Source: Bacteriovoracaceae bacterium (GTDB taxonomy: Bacteria; Bdellovibrionota; Bacteriovoracia; Bacteriovoracales; Bacteriovoracaceae). From it: a stretch of DNA of 38,754 bases. Made by a program: the position numbers and the translations under genes. The notes below the pieces were generated by a model that saw only the letters and a list, made by a program, of their open reading frames with translations, searched no databases and was not told the origin of the DNA. Positions 9,380 to 18,402 of the stretch are shown here, piece by piece; position 1 is the stretch's first letter; each line of letters begins with the position of its first letter. The DNA lies in NCBI GenBank assembly GCA_020631435.1, contig JAHDHG010000004.1:1-38754 (forward strand). The letters are read 5' to 3'.

Positions 9380-10266
9380 TTTTTAACTATAAATCCCCAT
9401 TCAATTTTTACTAAGTTATCTTTAATTAATCCTTTTGGAGGATTAGGAAATGGACCAGCATCGTTAAATGCTTCAATTGCAGCATCATCTAGTTCTGAAA
9501 TTCCAGAATTTGCTTTGACTTGAATTTTCTTAATGACTCCTTTTGGATTCATAACAACATTTAACTGAGTAATATAATTTTCATTAGCTGGAACTCTTGA
9601 ATTTTTTGCAAAGAGAATTCTGGCTTTTTCAAGAAGACTTCTTCCCCAATGAGCTTCAAGTCTTTGTCTTATTCTAAAGAAATAACCATAGTATTTGTAT
9701 TTTAATGTGTTTAATTGGGTAAAGTCAGATAGTTCAATTTCTTGTAGAAAATCTGAATTTGAAGTAACCCCAGTCTTCCCATCTTTACCTTTGAGAGATC
9801 CTCTTTTTTGCTTTGCAATAGTTCTATCTTGAGGTGTTGGGTTAAGGGCATCAAATGAAAATTTATGACTTCCTTTTGCTTCTACTTTTTTATTTTTAAC
9901 TGATTTCTTTTTTGTGAATTGATTAATGAGATCTCTGGCATTTTGTCTACCTCTCGCACCGATATTAGTGAGGTTGGTATTCTTAGATTTTGTTTCTTTC
10001 TTTACAGCATTGTCAGAGTGGCTTAAGTATTTGGCATCTTCTGCTTTTTTTTCTTCATTTTTTTCTGTGTGAACAATTTGTCTATCAATCTCTTGAATTA
10101 GTTTCGGTGTTAACTTTACTTTAATTTCTTCATCTTTTTTGGATAAGTAATCTGAAGTAACAGGTGAAACATAAACAAAGTAAAGAGTTAAATGTAAAAG
10201 CAGGGCGAGTATTAGGAATGGAGCTGGAAATCTTGATCGAATTTGAGTTTGTAAAAAATCACCCAT
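9376..10266 (-). CDS. TonB-family C-terminal domain protein (AgmX/TonB-like energy transducer)
   Basis: N-terminal TM, Lys-rich linker, C-terminal 'YITQLNVVMNPKGVIKKIQVKANSGISELDDAAIEAFNDAGPFPNPPKGLI'. Confidence 0.85.
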   Translation of the reverse strand: MGDFLQTQIRSRFPAPFLILALLLHLTLYFVYVSPVTSDYLSKKDEEIKVKLTPKLIQEIDRQIVHTEKNEEKKAEDAKYLSHSDNAVKKETKSKNTNLTNIGARGRQNARDLINQFTKKKSVKNKKVEAKGSHKFSFDALNPTPQDRTIAKQKRGSLKGKDGKTGVTSNSDFLQEIELSDFTQLNTLKYKYYGYFFRIRQRLEAHWGRSLLEKARILFAKNSRVPANENYITQLNVVMNPKGVIKKIQVKANSGISELDDAAIEAFNDAGPFPNPPKGLIKDNLVKIEWGFIVKN

Positions 10267-10344
10267 AAGTCTTTGTCGGTAAGATCATAGCTTTTTGTTA
10301 GAACTTAAATTTATTAGGGAATAAAATGCCTGTAAAGTCAGGAT

Positions 10345-10524
10345 TTAAGCTGATCTGTTCTTTAAATAAGTGCCAGTATAGAAGAAAAAGATTCCTAAGA
10401 TGAACTGGGCAAGCTCTACTCTTCCATAATCACCAGTTTGAATACCTGAGTAAAAACATAGACCTACCGCAGTAAAACCGAAAAGTTGCAGACCTAGACC
10501 TAAATAAAAGCTTAAATTGCCCAT
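10345..10524 (-). CDS. Small membrane protein, 59 aa (not in supplied ORF track)
   Basis: Translates as MGNLSFYLGLGLQLFGFTAVGLCFYSGIQTGDYGRVELAQFILGIFFFYTGTYLKNRSA*; two hydrophobic segments; fills an otherwise empty ~340-bp gap. Confidence 0.6.
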   Translation of the reverse strand: MGNLSFYLGLGLQLFGFTAVGLCFYSGIQTGDYGRVELAQFILGIFFFYTGTYLKNRSA

Positions 10525-10605
10525 AAAGTTAAACTTAAGGATTTTATAAGTTTTGGCAAGTAGATTGATTTACTAATGTCTTTAGAAGTTTTAAATTAAG
10601 CACAA

Positions 10606-11466
10606 ATGACTATAGAGCTAAGAGCAGATAAATATATTACTTCTAGATTAGAAACTCTAAAATCAGAGTGCGAAGAATTATCTAAGAAGGCACAGCCGTT
10701 TTTAAAAGTTGTCTTAGTTGGGAGTAATCCTGCAAGTTTAACTTATGTAAAAAATAAAAAAATATTATGTGAAAAAATTGGTGCTAAATGTGAAATAGTA
10801 AATCTGTCTTCAAGCATTTCTAAAGAAGGTTTTTTAAAAGAGATTGATAGTATTAATAGCGATCCAGAAGTTCATGGATTAATCATTCAACTTCCAGTAC
10901 CTACTCAATTAAAAGAGTTAGACATTTATGAATTAGTTGATTCAAAGAAAGATGTAGATGGGTTTTCTTCGAAAAGTGTCAGTCATATTTATAAAAATCA
11001 AGTGAATGATAGATCTTTGGTTTCTTGTACTCCAAAAGGGATACTTAATTTGCTGAAGGCTTATGATATCGAAGCCAAGGGAAAAAATGTTGTAATCATT
11101 GGAAGAAGTCATATCGTTGGTAAGCCATTGTTTCATCTTTTAAACAATGAAGATGCTACAGTTACTTTATGTCATTCGAAGACAAAAAATTTAAATGCGA
11201 TCTGTCAAAGAGCAGATATACTTGTGAGTGCTATTGGAGCCCCTAAATTTATAGACACATCCTTTGTAAAAGAGGAGATGATTGTTGTTGATGTAGGGAT
11301 CAGTTTAGATAAGAATGGAAAAATTTCTGGGGACGTTGATTATGAGAATGTTTCCAAAATTGTTAAGGCAATTACTCCTATTCCAGGCGGGGTAGGACCT
11401 ATGACTGTTTTTTCTCTTGTTGAGAATTTAATTATAGCTTGTAGAAATCAAATTTATGAAAACTAA
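10606..11466 (+). CDS. folD: Bifunctional methylenetetrahydrofolate dehydrogenase/cyclohydrolase
   Basis: Motifs GSNPASLTYVKNK, VDGFSSKSV, GRSHIVGKPL, PIPGGVGPMTV. Confidence 0.96.
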   Translation: MTIELRADKYITSRLETLKSECEELSKKAQPFLKVVLVGSNPASLTYVKNKKILCEKIGAKCEIVNLSSSISKEGFLKEIDSINSDPEVHGLIIQLPVPTQLKELDIYELVDSKKDVDGFSSKSVSHIYKNQVNDRSLVSCTPKGILNLLKAYDIEAKGKNVVIIGRSHIVGKPLFHLLNNEDATVTLCHSKTKNLNAICQRADILVSAIGAPKFIDTSFVKEEMIVVDVGISLDKNGKISGDVDYENVSKIVKAITPIPGGVGPMTVFSLVENLIIACRNQIYEN

Positions 11467-12495
11467 ACTTTATCAAAAACACGTTGACCTTGGTGCTAAG
11501 ATTGTAGACTTTGCTGGCTGGGACATGCCTATTTCATACTCAACTTTAAAAGAAGAAATTTTAGCAGTTCGAAATTCTTGTGGAGTTTTCGATGTATCTC
11601 ATATGGGAGAGTTTTTCGTAGAAGGTGAAGATGCTTGTTCTTTCGTCGACTATTTAATTCCAAATAATTTTCAAGTTGAAAATGGTAAGGCAGTCTATTC
11701 GCCTCTTTTAAATCACAAGGGTAAGATCATCGATGATTTAATTGCTTATAAGTTATCTCATAAAAAAGTTTTAATTTGTGTGAATGCGGGAAATCTTAAA
11801 AAAGATTGGGAATGGATTTCAAAAGTACATAAGGAAAGTAATTTTAATTGCGAGTTAAAAAATTCATCGGAAAACTATTCTCTCTTAGCTCTTCAAGGTC
11901 CTGAGAGTGAAAAGAAATTAATAAATTCACTTGGTGATTTTTCTAAGATGGATTATTACTCAGTTCTTGAATCTGGAGAATTCATCATTGCCAGAACAGG
12001 ATATACTGGTGAAGATGGATTTGAAATTTTTGGACCTCATGAAGAAATTTCTAAATTATGGGATAAATTTATAGAAGACGGAGTTCTGCCTTGTGGCCTT
12101 GGAGCGAGAGACACCTTACGTGTTGAAGTTTGTTATCCTCTTTACGGTCATGAGCTGAGTGAAGAGTTAACCCCTCTTGATTGCTCTTTGAAATGGACCA
12201 TGAAATCAAAGGTTCCTTACATTGGAAAAGATGCGATTGATTCTTACCAGCCTTAATTAAGCTTAGTCTTGAAAAAGGAATTCCTAGAGAGGGTTATAAA
12301 GTTTTATCCTCAGGGGGAGAAGTTGGAATTGTTACATCTGGTACTATGTCTCCGAGCTTAGGAAAAGGTGTTTGTATCGCCAGAGTTTTGAGGGAAAAGA
12401 CAGAAGGTTTAAAAGAATATCGTATTGAAATTAGAGGAAAAAAATACGAAGCTATGTATCATACAAAACCTTTTATTATTGGAGGTCATAAATAA
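11456..12495 (+). pseudogene. gcvT: Glycine cleavage system T protein, disrupted by a frameshift near 12241-12256
   Basis: Frame 2 encodes GcvT to ...GKDAIDSYQP*; frame 1 continues LIKLSLEKGIPREGYKVLSSGGEVGIVTSGTMSPSLGKGVCIARV...MYHTKPFIIGGHK* to 12495. Confidence 0.85.
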
Positions 12496-12875
12496 TGGCA
12501 ACTAATATACCTACAAATTTAAAATACACTAAAGAGCATGAATGGGGCCTTATTAATGGCAACATTATCACAGTTGGAATTACTGATTTTGCTCAGTCAT
12601 CTCTTGGAGATATTGTCTTCGTTGAGCTTCCAGAAGTTGGGACAGAGCTTAAAAAAGATGATCCGTTTGGAGTTGTCGAATCGATTAAATCTGTAAGTGA
12701 TCTTTATTCTCCCGTCTCTGGAAAAGTTGTAGAGATCAATGAAGCTTTGACTGAAGGACCTGAAAAAATTAATGAAGCAGCTTATGATTCTTGGTTAATA
12801 AAGTTAGAGATGAGCAATGATTCAGAGTTGAATGATTTATTAGACTCTGAGAGTTATAAAAACCTTTGTGAATAA
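12495..12875 (+). CDS. gcvH: Glycine cleavage system H protein
   Basis: MATNIPTNLKYTKEHEW...VVESIKSVSDLYSPVSGKVVEIN: lipoyl-Lys motif. Confidence 0.97.
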   Translation: MATNIPTNLKYTKEHEWGLINGNIITVGITDFAQSSLGDIVFVELPEVGTELKKDDPFGVVESIKSVSDLYSPVSGKVVEINEALTEGPEKINEAAYDSWLIKLEMSNDSELNDLLDSESYKNLCE

Positions 12876-13422
12876 AAAATTTAAAATTCTTGGGATTGAT
12901 CCAGGTTCAAGAAAAGCTGGATATGGTTTAATTTCATACGATACAGTTAACTTTGAATATTTACATTCAGAAACTGTGAAGTTTGATGTAAAAAAAGAAT
13001 TTCTTGGAAGAGTTTCAGAAATTTATCAAGCAACAAAAGATATTATCGAATTTACTCAGCCAGATGTTATTTCTGTTGAATCATTAATTTATGTAAAAAG
13101 TCCTACTGCTTTAATTAAACTTGCTCAGACAAGAGGGGTCATGCTAAGTGCTGCCACTGAATGTGGATACGAAGGGAAAATATTTGAATATTCTCCAAAC
13201 TTTGTGAAATCAAATACCATCGGTCATGGGCATGCTGGAAAAGATGCAGGTCAAAAATTTCTTAAAAACTTCTTAAATTTAGATACATTTGCAACAGACG
13301 ATGAATCTGATGCACTGTTAATTGCTATTTGTCATGCTTTTAATCACAATAAGAGCAGAAATTCGAAAAAGAAAAAGAAAGGTTCTGGGCTGGCCTCAAG
13401 TCTTTCACATGTCATAGGATAA
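12868..13422 (+). CDS. ruvC: Holliday junction endodeoxyribonuclease RuvC
   Basis: ILGIDPGSRKAGYG, VESLIYVKSPTALIKLAQTRGV; followed by ruvA and ruvB. Confidence 0.96.
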   Translation: MNKKFKILGIDPGSRKAGYGLISYDTVNFEYLHSETVKFDVKKEFLGRVSEIYQATKDIIEFTQPDVISVESLIYVKSPTALIKLAQTRGVMLSAATECGYEGKIFEYSPNFVKSNTIGHGHAGKDAGQKFLKNFLNLDTFATDDESDALLIAICHAFNHNKSRNSKKKKKGSGLASSLSHVIG

Positions 13423-13425
13423 ATT

Positions 13426-14001
13426 ATGATTGGATATATTGAAGGAGAAGTTCTTCATAAAGAAGAACAAATGTTATTAATAAAGTCATCTCAAGGAATT
13501 GGATATCAGGTTTTTTATAATAGGCCTTGTGGAAAAGTAGCAAAAATATTTACTTCTCAAATATTTAAAGAAAAATCAGTGGAGCTTTACGGCTTTCAAA
13601 ATTTAAATGAAAAGTTATTTTTTGAATTACTTTTAAAAGTAAATGGAGTTGGTCCTAAATCTGCTTTTTCATTAATTAATACCATTGGTGCTGAAGGGTT
13701 GAAACAAGCAATTATGCTTGAAGATATTAAAACAATTAAAACAGCTCCAGGGATAGGTCCAAAAGCTGCAAAGCAAATGATTTTAGATTTAAAAGATAAA
13801 ATAGATTTTAAATTTGAAAATAATGAATCTATTCAAGAAGATTCTGGTTCTTCTTTTTTCATGGAGGCTATTTCTGCATTCAAAGAACTTGGTTTCCAAG
13901 AAAGTGAAATTAGGCCAATTATAAAAGAGAAGCTAAAAAGTAATCAGTTTAATCAAGCTGAAGATTTAATTAAGTCAGTTTTAGTTCATTTAAATAATTA
14001 G
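13426..14001 (+). CDS. ruvA: Holliday junction helicase subunit RuvA
   Basis: MIGYIEGEV, VNGVGPKSAFSLI, APGIGPKAAKQMILDLKDK. Confidence 0.96.
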   Translation: MIGYIEGEVLHKEEQMLLIKSSQGIGYQVFYNRPCGKVAKIFTSQIFKEKSVELYGFQNLNEKLFFELLLKVNGVGPKSAFSLINTIGAEGLKQAIMLEDIKTIKTAPGIGPKAAKQMILDLKDKIDFKFENNESIQEDSGSSFFMEAISAFKELGFQESEIRPIIKEKLKSNQFNQAEDLIKSVLVHLNN

Positions 14002-14008
14002 GAATCTT

Positions 14009-15013
14009 ATGGAAGTAACAAGCACAAATGAGAGATTTTTAAACCCGTCTCAAGCGAAGGGAATTGATGGAAGAGAAGATAAAAGGTTAAGGCCTCAAGA
14101 TTTTTCTGAATATATCGGGCAAAAACAAGTAATTGATAATATAGAAATCATGGTCCAATCATCACTTAAAAGAAAAGCGGCAATGGATCATGCTTTATTT
14201 TCTGGGCCTCCCGGACTAGGAAAAACTTCACTGGCAATGCTTATTGCTGAAAGACTTGGTTCAAAGCTTCATATGATTTCTGGGCCAGCTATTGAAAAAA
14301 AAGGTGATTTAGCAGCCATACTTACAAATTTAAAACCACGAGATGTTTTATTCATTGATGAGATTCATAGAGTGCATATTTCTATTGAAGAGATTTTATA
14401 TTCAGCAATAGAAGATTTTAGACTAGATATCTTAATTGGTCAGGGAGCATCTGCGAGAACTATGCAAATTGACCTCGTACCTTTTACATTAATTGGTGCA
14501 ACAACAAGAGCAGGTCTTTTATCTAATCCTCTTAGAGATAGATTCATGGCCACGTTTCACTTTGAATTCTATTCTTCTGAAGAGTTAGGGGAAATAATTT
14601 CTCTTAATGCTAGCAAACTTGATTTAACTATAGAGGCCGATGCTATAATCGAAATGGCAAAAAGATCTAGAGGTACTCCACGTATTGCCAATAGGATCTT
14701 AAGGCGAGTAAGAGATTATTCTGTTGTCTACGGAGCTGAAGTTATTACCAAGGAAGAGGTTATTAAAGCTTTGGATTTATTAAACATTGACTCGGAGGGT
14801 TTAGATTCTATGGATAGAAGGATTCTGACTGTGATGAAAGATTATTATAATGGTGGTCCTGTTGGAATTGAAGCTCTATGTGCAACTCTTGGAGAAGATA
14901 AGACGACTCTTGAAGAAGTTTATGAACCTTATCTTCTAAAAGAAGGTTTTATTTTAAGAACCCCTAGAGGCAGAGTTATTTCGGAAAAAGGATTATTACA
15001 TATTTTTAAATGA
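14009..15013 (+). CDS. ruvB: Holliday junction helicase RuvB
   Basis: LRPQDFSEYIGQ, GPPGLGKTSLA, FIDEIHR, GATTRAGLLSNPLRDRF. Confidence 0.98.
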   Translation: MEVTSTNERFLNPSQAKGIDGREDKRLRPQDFSEYIGQKQVIDNIEIMVQSSLKRKAAMDHALFSGPPGLGKTSLAMLIAERLGSKLHMISGPAIEKKGDLAAILTNLKPRDVLFIDEIHRVHISIEEILYSAIEDFRLDILIGQGASARTMQIDLVPFTLIGATTRAGLLSNPLRDRFMATFHFEFYSSEELGEIISLNASKLDLTIEADAIIEMAKRSRGTPRIANRILRRVRDYSVVYGAEVITKEEVIKALDLLNIDSEGLDSMDRRILTVMKDYYNGGPVGIEALCATLGEDKTTLEEVYEPYLLKEGFILRTPRGRVISEKGLLHIFK

Positions 15014-15471
15014 AAATTTTAATTTTATTCTTATCATTCAATTTACTTTCAAACGTATGCCCTACTAATATTTCTAATTATATAAAAAGTTGTACCTCGT
15101 TTACTTGTGTAAAGGACGATTCTAAAGAGTTGAAAAATCTCTTAGGCTCAAATGAAACATTTAAAACAGAAGTAGAGGTTAAAAGAATGAAAAAAGCTTG
15201 CTACTTAAAATTTAAATCTGAATATACTGGGATAAGAGTTTGTAAATTTCCTAAAAAATATTTACCTCAGATGGCTTCTGTTTACGGTGACTTAAAAACA
15301 TTAGAAGGGATTAAGTTATTTGAAACGTTAAAAAAGTTAAGTGAAGCTAAAGATAAATTTGAATTTGAGAAATATGCTCATCAAATGAATGATCTTGAAA
15401 ATGAAGTAATACGAGATCAAGTGAAACTGCAAAAAATATTCAAGAAAAACCCGAAAATTAAAAAATACTAA
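15010..15471 (+). CDS. Hypothetical secreted protein
   Basis: 153 aa with signal-peptide-like N-terminus; directly abuts ruvB. Confidence 0.55.
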   Translation: MKILILFLSFNLLSNVCPTNISNYIKSCTSFTCVKDDSKELKNLLGSNETFKTEVEVKRMKKACYLKFKSEYTGIRVCKFPKKYLPQMASVYGDLKTLEGIKLFETLKKLSEAKDKFEFEKYAHQMNDLENEVIRDQVKLQKIFKKNPKIKKY

Positions 15472-15867
15472 GTTTTGTAGGACAAATACAAAGAAAATTA
15501 CGAAAAAAAGTAAAGAAGCTTACTCTAAGCTTACTAATTCTTTAGATGCAAAAATCAAAAGTCTGCAGGTTAAAATTGAAAAGAAGGCCTTGCAATTAAA
15601 AAAGAAAATTTAGAATATTCCCTTAGTAGTTAACTTTTTATCTTAGATTGTTGATCTGATTTAATTCTCTATCAAGATGCTATTAGTATTCCAAAGGCTT
15701 AATAAGTTATAGAAATCCTTTTTTTATTAGAAAAACTCAGTAATAATTTCAAGATTTGTCACTTTAGTAGACAGATTTAAGCAGTCATTTTAGGAAAAAT
15801 AATTTTAATTGCTATATACTCGTTTTATTTGGTATTTAGTGTATACTGTGAGGACTGAGAAACAATT

Positions 15868-16785
15868 ATGATTTATCAAAGAACCATAGCTTCTATTGCA
15901 GAGGTTACAGGTATAGGAATTCACTCTGGAAAAAAAGTAAAGCTTAGGCTTGTGCCTGCGGATGCTGATTTTGGGATTGTTTTTCAAAGAGTTGATTTAG
16001 ATCATAAACCTTTGATCCCTGCAAAAGCAGATAATGTTGGTGCGACTGAAAACAATACGATGATTGGTTCAGGTGTTGATGCTGTTCACACTGTTGAACA
16101 CTTAATTTCTGCTCTTTATGGCCTTGGTATCGATAATGTGAAGATTGAAATTGATGGACCAGAGGTTCCGATCATGGATGGCTCAAGTATTTCTTTTATA
16201 TTCTTGTTAAAAGAAATTGGAATAAGAAATTTAAATAAATCAAAAAACTTCATGATTATTAAAGAGCCCGTTCTTGTCGAACATGATGGAAAATGGGCAA
16301 AAATTGAGCCAGCTAAAAACTTAAGTATAAAGTCTACAATTGTTTTTGCCCACCCTGCTATAAAAGTTCAAGCAAAAGAGTTTGTTTTTAATTGTGAATC
16401 TTATGTTAATGAAATTTCAAGAGCTAGAACTTTTGGATTTATGAAAGATGTTGTTTATTTAAAAAGAAGAGGGCTTGCTAAAGGTGCTAGTCTTGATAAT
16501 GCAATAGCGCTAGATGATTTTAAAGTTTTAAATGATCAAGGCTTAAGATTTAAGGATGAATTTGTTCGACATAAGATTTTAGATACTATTGGTGACATCG
16601 CTCTATTGGGCCATGAGATTGCAGGTAAGGTTACTACTTATAAATCGGGTCATCATGTTCATAATCTTCTTTGTAGGAAAATTCTAGAAAATCCACAATG
16701 TTATGAAATTTGTAATGCTTCTGAGATCTCTCCTGCCCAGGAAAGGTCATTTCAATTGCCTTCCGATGTTTTAGTTCCAGTTTAG
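15868..16785 (+). CDS. lpxC: UDP-3-O-acyl-N-acetylglucosamine deacetylase
   Basis: QRTIASIAEVTGIGIHSGKKV, HTVEHLISALYGLGIDN, HKILDTIGDIALLGHEI, YKSGHHVHNLL. Confidence 0.97.
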   Translation: MIYQRTIASIAEVTGIGIHSGKKVKLRLVPADADFGIVFQRVDLDHKPLIPAKADNVGATENNTMIGSGVDAVHTVEHLISALYGLGIDNVKIEIDGPEVPIMDGSSISFIFLLKEIGIRNLNKSKNFMIIKEPVLVEHDGKWAKIEPAKNLSIKSTIVFAHPAIKVQAKEFVFNCESYVNEISRARTFGFMKDVVYLKRRGLAKGASLDNAIALDDFKVLNDQGLRFKDEFVRHKILDTIGDIALLGHEIAGKVTTYKSGHHVHNLLCRKILENPQCYEICNASEISPAQERSFQLPSDVLVPV

Positions 16786-16925
16786 GTTTTTACGCCAACT
16801 TTTTTGGTCAAAACTTTCAATGTTTTTTCAAATTAGATTACTGTAAATTTAGTGATTTCAAGTATTTAGAATTTTACTTGCAGCTAACAAGTCATTGATA
16901 ATGTTCATACATTTACAATTAAACT

Positions 16926-18395
16926 ATGAAATATTTAGTTTTCTTGTCATTGTTTATTTTTACTTCTTGTTTTGAACCACCAGCGAAGGTTGAATCAAGA
17001 GAAATTACCGAAGAAGAAAAGAAAGAGGCAAGCGACATCTTTAGCTCTCACTCAATTGAAGTTAATTATGAAGATGCATCAAGAACTCTTTCTATCTTTG
17101 ATATAGATGATTTCCCAGTAAGTCAGATTGTATTAAATCAAGAATATACCGCTGAAAAATCTAATTTAGATATGATTGGTACTCAATTAGAGTTCAGCTT
17201 AAAAGAAGAATACATGGCAGATATTTCATCGAGTACTTCTAATAAGTTTTTCAAAGAAGTTTTAGTGCTAGAGATAAATGAAAATGGTTCTGAATATAAG
17301 TATATTTTAGATTTAAATGTTGAAGTTGTTATGTCTGGTGGTGAAGAATCTGGCGGTGAAGAGTCAGGTGGAAGTGGTGGAGGAGATGATCCTGAATTAG
17401 AAATTGAAGCAATGTTTGCTACAGGCAAAAAACTTTTAAGTGAAGATGTCACGGTTGAGTTTAATTCATTAATTATAAAAAAAGAAAATTGTGAGCTGTT
17501 AGTTTCAGATATATCTTGCGAGAATTGTGAGTCTAGTATTTCTACTGATTCAATAACTTTATCACCAAGTGAGTTTGGAGATTGGAAGTTTTCTTATTTG
17601 ATGAGTTGTGTGAATACGGATATTGAGAGACAAGGAGAAATAATAGGAATAGCTGGCTTGAATGACCCAAATAGTGGAGGAGGAAGTGATCCTGTCTTGG
17701 AAATTAATGAAGATTATGATGTTGGTGAACGTGACGCTGCAGAGGATCTTTTTGTACCATTTGATGATCTAGTGCTAGAGAAAGAAAATTGTGATTTAAA
17801 AATTGAGACTATGAACTGTGAGAATTGCAATGGATCTATAATTAATCAAAGCCAAGCTCATTTAATGTTTACACGAAGAGGAGCATGGTCATATTCATAC
17901 AAGATGAGTTGTGAAAATACAGATGTAGAAAAGATGGGTGTGATTAGAGGAAATGCAACAATTGAGATGCAGGTAGTTAACATTAATTTAATACGTTCAA
18001 TGTCTGGAGTAGAAGAATACGTTGAAGATGCATCAGATACAACAACTCCTCTTGCTAGTTATTCATTAAGGTTCAGGCTAGATTTAGAAGAAATTCTTGG
18101 CAAGGAAGGAAGTTTTAGAAAAAAAACCGCTTCATATAATGTAACAAATGCAAAGCAGGTTCCAGATGTCTTATCAGACTCTGCTTTGGTATTGAATAAA
18201 ATTGCTACTATAAATTTCAGCTTTAGATTTGATGGTTCAATAATCTCAGAATTAATTCCTGATAGACTGTTTACTTCAAAGATAGAATTAGTTGTTGAAG
18301 ATATTGATACAGGGGAAGAGTATAAGATTAACATCACTCATAGATATACTCATGAGGGTTCAGGAGGGGATGATGGATTTCCAAATCAACAATAG
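16926..18395 (+). CDS. Lipoprotein with two internal Cys-containing repeat domains
   Basis: Lipobox FIFTSCFEPP; Gly/Ser/Glu-rich linker; repeated ~95-aa unit with KENC..CENC..MSC pattern. Confidence 0.8.
   Translation: MKYLVFLSLFIFTSCFEPPAKVESREITEEEKKEASDIFSSHSIEVNYEDASRTLSIFDIDDFPVSQIVLNQEYTAEKSNLDMIGTQLEFSLKEEYMADISSSTSNKFFKEVLVLEINENGSEYKYILDLNVEVVMSGGEESGGEESGGSGGGDDPELEIEAMFATGKKLLSEDVTVEFNSLIIKKENCELLVSDISCENCESSISTDSITLSPSEFGDWKFSYLMSCVNTDIERQGEIIGIAGLNDPNSGGGSDPVLEINEDYDVGERDAAEDLFVPFDDLVLEKENCDLKIETMNCENCNGSIINQSQAHLMFTRRGAWSYSYKMSCENTDVEKMGVIRGNATIEMQVVNINLIRSMSGVEEYVEDASDTTTPLASYSLRFRLDLEEILGKEGSFRKKTASYNVTNAKQVPDVLSDSALVLNKIATINFSFRFDGSIISELIPDRLFTSKIELVVEDIDTGEEYKINITHRYTHEGSGGDDGFPNQQ
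17388..17969 (+). repeat. Tandem protein-level repeat (2 x ~95 aa)
   Basis: DPELEIEAMFATG..KKENCELLVSDISCENCESSI..MSCVNTDIERQGEIIG versus DPVLEINEDYDVG..EKENCDLKIETMNCENCNGSI..MSCENTDVEKMGVIRG. Confidence 0.85.
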
Positions 18396-18402
18396 AAGTA
18401 CA

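Noticed and set aside
12241-12256. Programmed -1 frameshift in gcvT
   Set aside because: No classical slippery heptamer in the only window where the shift can occur; GcvT is not a known recoding target
15815-15847. Two TATACT boxes upstream of lpxC as tandem promoters
   Set aside because: No convincing -35 element at suitable spacing; A/T-rich -10 matches are expected by chance here
15805-15987. Minus-strand ORF overlapping the lpxC start
   Set aside because: Antisense to the conserved LpxC N-terminus; no domain signature
17183-17452. Minus-strand ORF with PPPLPPDSSPPDSSPPD
   Set aside because: Antisense shadow of the Gly/Ser/Glu-rich linker in the lipoprotein gene
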